A DNA stretch of 43,143 nucleotides from an uncultured Fibrobacter sp. (GTDB taxonomy: Bacteria; Fibrobacterota; Fibrobacteria; Fibrobacterales; Fibrobacteraceae), in NCBI GenBank assembly GCA_947305535.1, contig CAMZDZ010000004.1, positions 1 through 43,143 on the forward strand. The letters run 5' to 3'. The position numbers and the translations under genes were made by a program. Under the pieces are notes generated by a model. The model saw nothing but the letters and a program-made list of their open reading frames with translations, had not been told where the DNA came from and searched no databases. Positions 25,614 to 34,257 of this stretch are shown in pieces. The first letter of the stretch is position 1. Each line of letters opens with the position of its first letter.

Positions 25614-26432
25614 TTAGATGTTGCGGTGCAAATCGCGGAAGAGCACCTTGGAAATGTCTGTGTCGGAATTCAGCCAGTAGTCAAAAGGTCTGGGTTTCGT
25701 TATCTGCTGCCTGTGCAAGAAACAGATGTTGCAGTTGAGTTCCTTGGCCATCAGGAGGTCGTGCGTGACGATGATGATGGAGGTGTGGAACAGGATGCGC
25801 ATGTTGTCGATAAGCGGCAGCAAGTTGCGGCGGTTGTAGTTGTCGAGGCCCGCGGTGGGTTCGTCCATCAGCAGGAGCTTCGGGTCCATCGCCCAAGAAC
25901 GCGCGATGGCAACACGCTTCTGCATGCCGACGCTTAGCTGGTGCGGGAACAGGTTCGCCTGGCTGCGTACGCGCATCAGGTCCATGGCCATGTTGACCTT
26001 GTCCTCGATTTCCTTGGGCGTACCCCTTTTGTGGTAATGCAGGGGGAGCGCAATGTTGTCCTTGATGCGCAGGTTCGAAATCAGTGCGCCATTCTGGAAA
26101 ACAAGCCCTACCTGTCTCTTGGCGATTTCAAGCGCCGTGTGGCGCTCGGGCGGGATGTATTCCCCGAAATAGTAAAGCTTTCCTGCCGAAGGCCGGTTCA
26201 GTCCTGCAATGACTCGAAGAAGGGCTGACTTGCCCATGCCCGAAGGGCCTCCAATACACAACGTTTCGCCGTTCATCAGTTCCATGTTCGCATCGACAAG
26301 GAGTTCCTTTTCGTTGTCCTTGCTTTCCCTTTCGAAAAAGCTGAGGACGCGCGGCTTGGAAAAACGCTCGCCGGCAAGATCCTTGTAGGTCATGCGCAGG
26401 TTCTCGATTCTTAGGGCGGTCGTATAGGGCAT
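25614..26432 (-). CDS. ABC transporter ATPase, Mla/Ttg2-type lipid transport
   Basis: A 272-residue ABC ATPase with Walker A GGPSGMGKSA (about 61-70), signature LSVGMQKRVAIAR (about 163-175; G in place of the usual second G/Q order) and Walker B LLLMDEPTAGLD (about 185-196). It is paired with an MlaE-type permease 9 bp upstream, so it probably drives retrograde or anterograde phospholipid movement between membranes. An MlaD-type substrate-binding gene is not adjacent and must lie elsewhere if the complex is standard. Confidence 0.85.
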   Translation of the reverse strand: MPYTTALRIENLRMTYKDLAGERFSKPRVLSFFERESKDNEKELLVDANMELMNGETLCIGGPSGMGKSALLRVIAGLNRPSAGKLYYFGEYIPPERHTALEIAKRQVGLVFQNGALISNLRIKDNIALPLHYHKRGTPKEIEDKVNMAMDLMRVRSQANLFPHQLSVGMQKRVAIARSWAMDPKLLLMDEPTAGLDNYNRRNLLPLIDNMRILFHTSIIIVTHDLLMAKELNCNICFLHRQQITKPRPFDYWLNSDTDISKVLFRDLHRNI

Positions 26433-26441
26433 CTTGTTCCT

Positions 26442-27314
26442 CTAGATGATTTTCGAAAGCTCGTTCATGTAGTCGAGGAAGTAGAATATTGACATGACCA
26501 CGTCGGCGATAACGATATACAAGAAGGACTTGATGACGGAGCGGGAAGTTGCCTTGGGAACCTGGCGAATGTCGTGCGGGATGTTCAGCGCCTGGTAGCA
26601 GGCGTTGGTCGTGATGATGGAACCGAATACGAGTGGCTTCACGATGACAAGGACGAAGTCCGTCAGTGACATCGCATCCAGGATTTCGGAAGAAAGGTAG
26701 CTCCAGGTGAGCTTGACATGCATGATGTCGCCGACCATGAACGAGAGCCCCTTGGTTGCCAGGAACCCGCAGCAAATGGCAATCGCGCTAAAGAGGATTG
26801 TCATGATGAAGGTCGAGATGGTTCCCCCGATAAGTCCCGGCATGATGAGGTAGCGGATAGGGCTTACACCCATGGTGGCAAGCGCGTCCACTTCGGAATT
26901 GATAACCATGCTGCCAATGTATGTCGTGAGTGATGATCCGCTACGGCCGGCGATAAGGAACGCCGTGAGAATGGGACCCAGTTCACGGATGACCACGACC
27001 ACCATGAGACTGCCCATGACATCGTCAAAACCCATCTTGCCCATCATGGTGAGCACTTCCATGATGACCACGGCGCCGAACAACGTCGCCACTATGAACA
27101 GGATGGGGAAAATCTCTACGCCGGTGAAGAACGCCTGGGCGATGATGTTCTTTGTGTCGGTCTTGAAACTGCGGCTGCGGTTGAACAGCGAAGCGTACGC
27201 ACGGAAAAACAGCGCGACCTGCTGGCCCACTGTAAGCTTCATCAGGAAAAGCCCAAGCCTATGGAAGACCTTTCCAAAGATGGTTAGCTTTTGCCAATTC
27301 CTAACTTCTTGCAT
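26442..27314 (-). CDS. MlaE-family ABC transporter permease
   Basis: A 290-residue inner-membrane permease with about five to six helices. The MlaE signature is present: VIRELGPILTAFLIAGRSGSS followed by NSEVDALATMGVSPIRYLIMPGL. It partners the ATPase downstream for lipid transport in envelope maintenance. The N-terminus overlaps the end of the EngB gene by 14 bp, giving translational coupling in the recR-engB-mlaE-mlaF-like order. Confidence 0.9.
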   Translation of the reverse strand: MQEVRNWQKLTIFGKVFHRLGLFLMKLTVGQQVALFFRAYASLFNRSRSFKTDTKNIIAQAFFTGVEIFPILFIVATLFGAVVIMEVLTMMGKMGFDDVMGSLMVVVVIRELGPILTAFLIAGRSGSSLTTYIGSMVINSEVDALATMGVSPIRYLIMPGLIGGTISTFIMTILFSAIAICCGFLATKGLSFMVGDIMHVKLTWSYLSSEILDAMSLTDFVLVIVKPLVFGSIITTNACYQALNIPHDIRQVPKATSRSVIKSFLYIVIADVVMSIFYFLDYMNELSKII

Positions 27315-27945
27315 CCTGCCTTATAGCTTCCAAGAGTTCGTCCCAAAGTTCGTCCAGTCCGGTTTTCTTCAGAGAACTGACGCAAATCGGATTGGTTTCC
27401 AGATTGAGGCGCTGCTTGATGAGCTTGATGCCTTTTGCGAATTCCGACTGGTTCACCTTGTCGCGCTTGCTTGCGACAACCAGGACGGGACATCCAGTGG
27501 CGCGGATATGCTCTACCGTCTCTATGTCGATGGGGGTTCCCCCGTGCCGGATGTCCACCAGGTAAACGAGCCCGCGGAGGTCCTTGCACTTCTCGACGTA
27601 TTCACGGATGAAGTCCGACATCTGGTCGCGTTTCGCATTGCTCACTTTAGCAAAGCCTACACCTGGTAAATCTACAAGAAAAAATTCGTTGTTGACTTTA
27701 AAAAAATTCAATTCGCGGGTTTTTCCGGGGGCCGCACTGACTTTTACGAGATTTTTGGCCCCCATGAGGGCGTTCAGGAGCGACGACTTGCCCACGTTGG
27801 AGCGTCCGAGGAAGGCGATTTGGGGCAGGCGTTCCTTCGGGAGACCCTGCAGGCTGACCGCCGCCTTGGCAAAAACGGCGGAGCGGATTTCGTAGCCGCC
27901 CACGATGACGGGGGCACGATGGGACTTCTTTTCCTCGTTGATCAT
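27301..27945 (-). CDS. engB: Ribosome biogenesis GTP-binding protein EngB/YsxC
   Basis: A 214-residue GTPase needed for 50S subunit maturation. G1 is GRSNVGKS (47-54), G3 is DLPGVG (92-97), and G4 is SKRDK (159-163), a variant of the usual TKxD. The length and FLGRSNVGKSSLLNAL context are typical of EngB rather than Era or Der. It starts in an ATGA overlap with recR. Confidence 0.95.
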   Translation of the reverse strand: MINEEKKSHRAPVIVGGYEIRSAVFAKAAVSLQGLPKERLPQIAFLGRSNVGKSSLLNALMGAKNLVKVSAAPGKTRELNFFKVNNEFFLVDLPGVGFAKVSNAKRDQMSDFIREYVEKCKDLRGLVYLVDIRHGGTPIDIETVEHIRATGCPVLVVASKRDKVNQSEFAKGIKLIKQRLNLETNPICVSSLKKTGLDELWDELLEAIRQDARS

Positions 27946-28538
27946 ATCGCACCTCGGCTTTCGAATGCCCTGAGCATGGTGACTTCGTCGATGAATTCAA
28001 GGTCGCTGCCCATCGGGATGCCGCGGGCGAGGCGCGTCCTCTTCACGGGGGAGTCGGCGAGCATCCTGTCAATCATCAGCACGGTGCTGTCTGCTTCGGG
28101 ACTCGAACCCAGGGCGAAAATCAGTTCTTCGATGCCTTCTTCGCGGATGCGTTCCACGAGCTGCGGCAGGTGCAGGTGTTCTGGACCAATGCCGTCCAGA
28201 GGCGAGATGGTGCCGCCAAGGACAAAGTAAAGTCCCTTGTAGATGCCGGACCGCTCGAACGGGAGAATATCTGCGCTTTTCTCCACGACGCAGAGGGTCT
28301 TGGAACCTGTCCTGGAATTGCAGATGGGGCAGAGTTCCTGGTCGGTGAAGGCGTGGCAGTTGGGGCAGGGATGCACCGATGTCGATGCGGTAACGAGGTT
28401 GTCTGCAAAGCGCCGGATGTCGTCCCTGTTACGGGACAGCATATGGTACGCAAGGCGGCGTGCCGTCTTGAGACCGATTCCGGGAAGTGAAGCGAATTCG
28501 GAGATGAGCGCTTCTAGGCTTTGCGGTTCAACATTCAT
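27942..28538 (-). CDS. recR: Recombination mediator protein RecR
   Basis: A 198-residue protein acting with RecO/RecF in loading RecA on gaps. It shows the helix-hairpin-helix FASLPGIGLKTARRLAYH, the four-cysteine zinc finger CPNCHAFTDQELCPIC (about 57-72) and the Toprim segment beginning LCVVEKSADILPFE with GGTISPLDGIGPEHL. It is complete. Its start overlaps the end of the EAL/HDOD gene by 11 bp. Confidence 0.96.
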   Translation of the reverse strand: MNVEPQSLEALISEFASLPGIGLKTARRLAYHMLSRNRDDIRRFADNLVTASTSVHPCPNCHAFTDQELCPICNSRTGSKTLCVVEKSADILPFERSGIYKGLYFVLGGTISPLDGIGPEHLHLPQLVERIREEGIEELIFALGSSPEADSTVLMIDRMLADSPVKRTRLARGIPMGSDLEFIDEVTMLRAFESRGAI

Positions 28539-29763
28539 TTGCCCAACTGTATGCCTCGTTGATGCAGCGGTTCAGCTGCTTGGTGGAAATCTTCAGTTCT
28601 TCGATAGCCATGAGGATGGCGCTGCGGTCGTCGAGCTCCACGGCGTCCGCGAGCTGGAGTAACGTGCCGAGCCGGCCCTTCCTGTTGAGCAGGGCCTCGC
28701 TCATCTCGACGTCGGCGGGGGATTCGGGGAGGATAGTCTCGAGCGGCGCGCGGACCAGGGCGTCCATGCGGCTGATGAGCCCGACCATGAAGGCCTTCGC
28801 CGCGAACAGGGAATTCGCCGGTTCGACGACCTTCGCAACGATTTCGAGGAATTTCGCGCGGTGCGCGGCGCTCTGGAAAAGCGGCGAGCTCTGCGGCGAG
28901 ATGCCGAGTTCCGGGCGCGCGTAGAGCATGAGCATCAGCCACTTGTGGATGTGGCTCATACCGACCCACACGATGGCGTCCTTCACGGTCTTGATGCTGT
29001 TGCCTTCGCCGGAGGTGCCCGAGTTTACGAACTTGAGCAGGTTCGCGGCGATGTCCGGTGTCTCGTCGAGCTTTTCGCAAAGTTCTTCCAGGCTCGGGCG
29101 GGACTGGAGCAATAGCAGTATGCGCAGGATGGCGACGGAGGTCGCGTCGATCTTCTGGCCGGTCACCAGTTCGGGCTTGGCGAAGAAGAATCCTTGGAAG
29201 TAGTCGTAGCCGTCGGCGAGACACTTCTTGAACGTCGATTCGTCTTCGACTTTCTCGGCGAGGATCTTGATGTTCATCGGTCTGAAGAACTGTGCGGCTT
29301 TTTCGAGCGATTCCTGCTTGTTGTCCGCGATATCCATCTTCACGTACGACACGTACTTGAACAGCGGCTCGAACCGGCGGATGTAATCCTCGTTGTAGAC
29401 GAAGTCGTCGAGCGCGATTTCGAAACCTCGCGACTTGTAGCGTTCCACGGCGCGGACGAGGGTGTCGTCGACTTCCACGTCCTCGAGGACTTCCAGGACG
29501 AAGGTCGCGGGATTCAGGAGCCCGAAGATGTTGTCGAGCAACATCTGGCGGCTGCAGTTGATGAATGCCTTGTGTTCGCCGATGAGGCGTTGGAAACCGA
29601 TATTGTTGAGGACGTTTTCGAGTACCTGGGCAGTCGCCTGGACTTCGCTCGAGATAACGGCGATGTCGCTTTCGGGCGAGTCGCGGAATAAAAGTTCGTA
29701 GGCGTAAATCTTGCCTTCACGATCGAGGATCGGCTGTCGTGCGAGATAAGCGAGAGAATGCAT
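28528..29763 (-). CDS. EAL/HDOD (YuxH-type) signalling protein
   Basis: A 411-residue protein with an N-terminal EAL-like domain (about 5-195) and C-terminal HDOD domain (about 200-400). The EAL part is degenerate: ARQPILDREGKIYAYELLFRD has YELLF where active enzymes have EAL, though ALDDF and VKMD survive. It therefore probably binds rather than cleaves c-di-GMP. The HDOD part (LRILLLLQSRPSLEELCEKLDETPDIAANLL) is a non-catalytic relative of HD-GYP. Such proteins influence surface behaviour in other bacteria; the role here is unknown. The ATG abuts a repeat-rich intergenic element. Confidence 0.85.
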   Translation of the reverse strand: MHSLAYLARQPILDREGKIYAYELLFRDSPESDIAVISSEVQATAQVLENVLNNIGFQRLIGEHKAFINCSRQMLLDNIFGLLNPATFVLEVLEDVEVDDTLVRAVERYKSRGFEIALDDFVYNEDYIRRFEPLFKYVSYVKMDIADNKQESLEKAAQFFRPMNIKILAEKVEDESTFKKCLADGYDYFQGFFFAKPELVTGQKIDATSVAILRILLLLQSRPSLEELCEKLDETPDIAANLLKFVNSGTSGEGNSIKTVKDAIVWVGMSHIHKWLMLMLYARPELGISPQSSPLFQSAAHRAKFLEIVAKVVEPANSLFAAKAFMVGLISRMDALVRAPLETILPESPADVEMSEALLNRKGRLGTLLQLADAVELDDRSAILMAIEELKISTKQLNRCINEAYSWANEC

Positions 29764-29765
29764 TG

Positions 29766-29909
29766 TTTAGACGAGAGATGAGAGACGAAAGACGAGAGAT
29801 TGTCAATTGATATTGTTTGCGAAAGTGGTTAGGCGAGTTTCGAAAGACGGAGGGTGGTAAACCTCTCGTCTCTCGTCTGTAGGCCCATAGGGCCGTTCTC
29901 TCGTCTAAA
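29766..29909. repeat. Intergenic inverted-repeat element (GACGAGAGA family)
   Basis: A perfect 12-bp inverted repeat, TTTAGACGAGAG (29766-29777) and CTCTCGTCTAAA (29898-29909), bounds a 144-bp stretch. Inside are further copies of GACGAGAGA/CTCTCGTC and a GGCCC-ATA-GGGCC hairpin (29882-29894). The right arm contains the hisG stop codon. A similar CTCTCGTCTCTCGTCTC string occurs at about 40005-40021, so this is a dispersed intergenic repeat family. Confidence 0.75.
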
Positions 29910-30744
29910 TACGGGCGCTCTTGATGCCGAACAGCAGAATGCTGCGTGCGCCGGCGTCCCAGAGCTTGTCCATGATGGCGTTCGCTTCTTCTTGCGGGAC
30001 CATGGCCTTCACGGAGTACCACTCGCGGCCGTGCAGCTTGGTCACGGTCGGGGCGTCGAGGCCCGGCGTGAGTTCGCATGCCTTCGAGAGCAGTTCTGCC
30101 GGGCAGTCGTACTCGATCATCATGTACGACTGGGCAACCAGCTTGCCTTCGATGCGGCGGATGAGCGTGTGGACTTCTTCGAGCTCGGTCTTCTGCGGGT
30201 TGCAGAAGAGGGCGGCGTTGCTGCGGAACAGCGGTTCGCCCACGATGCGGAGTCCTGCCTGCTTGAGTGTCGTGCCGGTTTCCACCACGTCGACGATGGC
30301 GTCGGCCACGCCGAGGCTCACCGAGATTTCGACGGCGCCTTCGAGCACCACGAAGTTCATGTCCTTCTTGTAGTAGCCTTCCACGATGTGCGGGAAGCTT
30401 GTCGCGATGGTCTTGTCCTTCAGTTCTTCAAGCGACTGCACCGGGCTGTCGTTGGGGACGGCGGCGCACATCTTGGAGGCGCCGAAGGGGAGGTCCAGGA
30501 CCTTGACTGCCGGGCTCTTGGCTTCGGCGTTGAAGTCGATGCCGGTAATGCCCGCGTCGATGATGCCGCGGCCCACGTACATGGGGATGTCGCTGGGGCG
30601 CAGGAAGAAGAACTCGATGCCGTTCTTCGTGTCGAGCTGGGTAAGAGTCTTGTAGGGCTTCGATGCCTTGTAGCCGCAGGCCTTCAGGAGTTCCTGCGTG
30701 GGCTCAAAGAGCATGCCCTTGTTGGGGAGAGCTACCTTAATCAT
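29905..30744 (-). CDS. hisG: ATP phosphoribosyltransferase
   Basis: A 279-residue long-form HisG, catalysing the first, histidine-feedback-regulated step of histidine synthesis. Matches: IKVALPNKGMLFEPTQELL at the N-terminus, GIIDAGITGIDF, then DAIVDVVETGTTLKQAGLRIVGEPLFRS, and a C-terminal regulatory domain (about 210-279, including EWYSVKAMVPQEEANAIMDKLWDAGARSIL). The start at 30744 is in an ATGA overlap with hisE, which decides it over a longer frame. The stop lies within a repeat element. Confidence 0.95.
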   Translation of the reverse strand: MIKVALPNKGMLFEPTQELLKACGYKASKPYKTLTQLDTKNGIEFFFLRPSDIPMYVGRGIIDAGITGIDFNAEAKSPAVKVLDLPFGASKMCAAVPNDSPVQSLEELKDKTIATSFPHIVEGYYKKDMNFVVLEGAVEISVSLGVADAIVDVVETGTTLKQAGLRIVGEPLFRSNAALFCNPQKTELEEVHTLIRRIEGKLVAQSYMMIEYDCPAELLSKACELTPGLDAPTVTKLHGREWYSVKAMVPQEEANAIMDKLWDAGARSILLFGIKSARI

Positions 30745-31001
30745 AGTTTCGCGTACACTTCTTCGAGGGTTAAACCTTTTTCGGCCATCATCACGGCCAC
30801 GTAGTAAAGCACCTGCGAAAGTTCGAGGCACTGCGCATCACGGCTTTCGAACCGTGCAGCCTGCCAGCTTTCGGCGGCTTCTTCCACCAGCTTCTTGCCG
30901 ATGGCGTGCGGACCCTTCTTGAAGAGTTCCGTGGTTCCCTTGCCTTCGGGCATTTCCTTCTTGCGCTGGCAAGCCAGGGCGTACATTTCTTCAAACGTCA
31001 T
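30741..31001 (-). CDS. hisE: Phosphoribosyl-ATP pyrophosphatase
   Basis: An 86-residue MazG-like all-helical pyrophosphatase for the second step of histidine synthesis. It contains the EExxE-type metal site (KKLVEEAAESWQAA, about 36-49) and ELSQVLYYVAVMMAEKGLTLEEV. It stands as a separate gene, not fused to hisI, directly before hisG, with overlapping stop and start. No other his genes are in the window. Confidence 0.93.
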   Translation of the reverse strand: MTFEEMYALACQRKKEMPEGKGTTELFKKGPHAIGKKLVEEAAESWQAARFESRDAQCLELSQVLYYVAVMMAEKGLTLEEVYAKL

Positions 31002-31104
31002 GATAGACCTCTTTGATATTTACGATGCAAATGTAGAAAATAGTCGGGTCAGTTTGCCGCTTGTCGTAAATAAGTATGTATTTTTGACCGCGTGAGGCTT
31101 TATA

Positions 31105-32916
31105 ATGAACCTGAGTAGATTTTTTTTGTTGCTGTGCACGCTTGTTGGTCTTGTCCCCGCGCTATCCTTGGCGGCTCCGGCGAATCCCAAGCCGGTTGTT
31201 TTTACGCAGAAGGACGGCTCTACCGTAACGATTCGTCACTTCGGCGATGAACATTATCACTTTACCAAGACGATTGACGGATACCATGTTATGGGTGATG
31301 GGAACGGCAGCTACGTGTACGTGGGCGCCGATGGCAAGCCTTCAGGAATCGTTGCGCGCGATTCGGCGGACCGGACGGAATCCGAAAGGGAATATCTTCA
31401 ATCTTTAGACCAAAGCGAGGTCCATTCGAAGCACAAGGCTTTGAATGGAAACCGATTTCCCGAGACTTATCCCCCATCAGTAATCAAGCCCCAGGCTCTG
31501 TTGCGCGCGAGCGACCGGGTTAAATCCTTCGTGACGGGCAAGCGCTATTTCCCCGTTCTGCTTATCAGCACGGCCGATTTCAAGGCGTTTGATTCGACGT
31601 CCGTCTACAAGAAATTTAACGAGAAGGGTTACAGCAAGGATGGCCATGTCGGCAGCATGCGTGACTACTTTATTGAATGTTCCGGCGGCAAGTTCACTCC
31701 CACGTTCGACATTTATCCGATAAAGCTGCCGGGAGACTTCGCAGACTACGACGTCGAAAGCAAGTTTGTTACCACGGCCCTGGACATGCTTGTAAAACGT
31801 TCCGACTTTAAGGATAGGGCGGAAAAATACGAATCGACCAGCCCGTTCATCTTCATGCATCCGCTGACGAACGAGCATGCGATAACCTACAACGACGGCT
31901 ATTTTTCTCATCAGTATTCCATGAGAGGCCTTATAAGTAAGGTGTACACGACAGACGGCTATTCTTTCGACTCCTTTGCGTTTGTGGCGCAGAAGGACGA
32001 GGATACGGGCAAGCTCAACCGCTTGGCGACAGTCGTTCACGAGTTCAGCCACGTGCTGGGACTTTACGACGTCTATGGTGTCGATTCGGATGGCTATGCG
32101 ACAATCGGCCCGCTCCCGTTTGACATAATGGCTCTCGGCACGCGCAATGGCGACGGGAAGTTTCCCCCGACATACTCTGCATTTGAGCGCGAGTCCATGG
32201 GCTGGATGCAGATGGAAGAGTTCTTCAAGGACAGCCTGCTCCAGCCCCACATGCTGAAGCCCCTTTCTTCGATGCAGGCCTATTCCCTTACGAACTCGGA
32301 GGACGGGGACGAATACTACATCATCGAATACCGCCCGGCTGTCGGTTTCGATGCGATGATTTCCCAGTCCGAGTACAGCGGGGTCAAGGGAAAGAATGGC
32401 GTGTACGTGTGGTATATCGATTACGACGAGAATTATTTTTTGCGCAACGACCCGAATCCGGATCCCGACCACATGCATATAGATATCGTGCAGGTGCTGG
32501 ATAGCAAGCATACCTATTATGCGGACTTTTCGTTCAGGAGAAATGACGTCGAGCCGAAAATCGACGGCGTTTTCGACTTGAAAGTCTACGGGGATTCGCT
32601 CGCGTGCTTCTCCCTGTCGAAGAGCAAGGATGTTATCCCCTGTCCCAAGTCGAAGTCGGATGCCGTTCCCCTTTTGCCCCGCCAGTTCGCGTCTGTGCAG
32701 ATGGGGGTCCGCGAGGGCGTGCTGACAGTGCGGGCCGCCGTGCCGGGCTCCAAGCGCCTGAGGATTGTTGATGCCATGGGCGTGAGCATCCGGGATATCC
32801 CATTTGACACCGAATCCGTCCAGACGGACGTCTCGTCGTTGGCGAGGGGCGCTGTCCTGGTCATGGTCGAGACCGACGGGAAACGGCTGGCGCACCAGTT
32901 TATCACGGTACGTTAG
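31105..32916 (+). CDS. Secreted M6-family metalloprotease
   Basis: A 603-residue exported protease. A Sec signal peptide (FFLLLCTLVGLVPALSLA, cut near residue 24) is followed by a propeptide-like region and the catalytic domain with zinc motif HEFSHVLGLYD (HExxHxxGxxD, about 312-322) and later DIMALG (Met-turn-like). This matches M6/immune-inhibitor-A-like peptidases. The last ~80 residues (GVLTVRAAVPGSKRLRIVDAMG... to QFITVR) look like a C-terminal beta-sandwich sorting domain of type IX-like secretion, as in Bacteroidetes/Fibrobacter secreted enzymes; that is inference. Probably digests proteins outside the cell. Confidence 0.87.
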   Translation: MNLSRFFLLLCTLVGLVPALSLAAPANPKPVVFTQKDGSTVTIRHFGDEHYHFTKTIDGYHVMGDGNGSYVYVGADGKPSGIVARDSADRTESEREYLQSLDQSEVHSKHKALNGNRFPETYPPSVIKPQALLRASDRVKSFVTGKRYFPVLLISTADFKAFDSTSVYKKFNEKGYSKDGHVGSMRDYFIECSGGKFTPTFDIYPIKLPGDFADYDVESKFVTTALDMLVKRSDFKDRAEKYESTSPFIFMHPLTNEHAITYNDGYFSHQYSMRGLISKVYTTDGYSFDSFAFVAQKDEDTGKLNRLATVVHEFSHVLGLYDVYGVDSDGYATIGPLPFDIMALGTRNGDGKFPPTYSAFERESMGWMQMEEFFKDSLLQPHMLKPLSSMQAYSLTNSEDGDEYYIIEYRPAVGFDAMISQSEYSGVKGKNGVYVWYIDYDENYFLRNDPNPDPDHMHIDIVQVLDSKHTYYADFSFRRNDVEPKIDGVFDLKVYGDSLACFSLSKSKDVIPCPKSKSDAVPLLPRQFASVQMGVREGVLTVRAAVPGSKRLRIVDAMGVSIRDIPFDTESVQTDVSSLARGAVLVMVETDGKRLAHQFITVR

Positions 32917-32963
32917 ACGTAAAAGATGTTGCTTTAAAAAAAACAAAAACATATATTTATGGC

Positions 32964-34241
32964 ATGAAAAAGATTATCCCCCTTGCCGTTCTTGGCGCAT
33001 CTCTTTTTTCCCTAGTTTCCTGTACGCAGGGGCCGAGGGTGACCAATCCCGAAACATTCCGCACAAAGACAGGCGTCATCGGCGTGTTCCGCCAGGCCGC
33101 CACGTTCTGTAGCGAGGGCCATCCGCAGACGATCAAGTTGGGCGATTCGACGATTCTGGTCAAGCCGACCTGGAGCAACGACCAGGACAACGTTTTCTTC
33201 AGCGAGATGAAGCCGGGCCCGGCCACGCTGTATTCCTACCGCTACCAGTGCTGGAAAGACGAATTTGACCTGCGCCTCGACCAGTCCGACCCGTCTCGCG
33301 GCGCCGTCCCGACGACGGTGGTCATCCCGGATTCGGGATTCTGCAAGATTGTCATCTCTTTCGTGGAAGGGGACAAGCTTTTCTCGCATGACGACCTCCT
33401 GATCGAGGAACAGTTCGATAAGTGGAACGTTGCCGTGCCTCCCGCTTCGATTCCGTACTGCAACATTGTAGACAACCAGGGCGGCGAAGTCTCGTTCGCC
33501 AACAAGGATTCCTTGCTTGCCGAGACCTACAAGGCGGCCATTCAGCAGGCGGCCACTGCGGGCAGCGACCAGATCCAGCCGCTCATCTCGCTGGACACGC
33601 TTTCCGACATGGTCACCTGGAACGGCGACCGCAACCGCATTCTCCTTGTCGTATGGCACAACGATCCGGAACGCTTTACGGAAGGCCGTACAATCAAGCT
33701 GGGCGATGAAGTCATGTGGGCCGTGGCCGACAAGGAATTCCGCAAGTGGTTCAACCAGAACAAGGGCTCCGTGCGCAACTGGTCGCGTCGCCTGCACCAG
33801 CTGATGGGCTTGTCGCTCGACACGACGCTCACGCATTTCAGCACGGTCTGGGCCGATCCGAAGGATGTCGTCCGTCCGGCGTTTGTGCCTGACCCGACGA
33901 GCAACACCATGCGTGCGACTTTTGCCGACGATTCGTCGGAAGAGCAGAACGTGGTAAGCTACGAGCCGACTCCCGAAGAAGGTGCCGCGGAATCCCCGTT
34001 CGGCAAAAAGGACGAGGCGTTCATGATCTGGTTCCAGAACTGGTTCGACGAGACCGCCGCGAAGTACGAGAAGAAGTCTTCCAAGCGTCTGTGGACTCGC
34101 CTGGGTTACACCTATGACTGGTCGCAGGACAAGCCCACTTACGGACTCTCCGAGTTTATCGTCGTCCGCGATGCCGAAGTCCTCGTGAACTTCACGAAGC
34201 AGAACAAGGCCTTCCTGAACTGGCTCGATTCCGAAATGTAG
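32964..34241 (+). CDS. Putative lipoprotein of unknown function
   Basis: A 425-residue protein with a clear lipoprotein signal: MKKIIPLAVLGASLFSLVSC, lipidated Cys at 20. The mature part is unrecognised; it contains a repeated pattern in which short FRKWFNQN, MIWFQNWFDE and FLNWLD segments each follow an acidic/Thr-rich stretch (about 265, 355, 420), suggesting related subdomains. It starts 47 bp after the M6 protease, so they may be coexpressed at the cell surface. No function assigned. Confidence 0.75.
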   Translation: MKKIIPLAVLGASLFSLVSCTQGPRVTNPETFRTKTGVIGVFRQAATFCSEGHPQTIKLGDSTILVKPTWSNDQDNVFFSEMKPGPATLYSYRYQCWKDEFDLRLDQSDPSRGAVPTTVVIPDSGFCKIVISFVEGDKLFSHDDLLIEEQFDKWNVAVPPASIPYCNIVDNQGGEVSFANKDSLLAETYKAAIQQAATAGSDQIQPLISLDTLSDMVTWNGDRNRILLVVWHNDPERFTEGRTIKLGDEVMWAVADKEFRKWFNQNKGSVRNWSRRLHQLMGLSLDTTLTHFSTVWADPKDVVRPAFVPDPTSNTMRATFADDSSEEQNVVSYEPTPEEGAAESPFGKKDEAFMIWFQNWFDETAAKYEKKSSKRLWTRLGYTYDWSQDKPTYGLSEFIVVRDAEVLVNFTKQNKAFLNWLDSEM

Positions 34242-34257
34242 ATTAGGGCCCTCGGCT

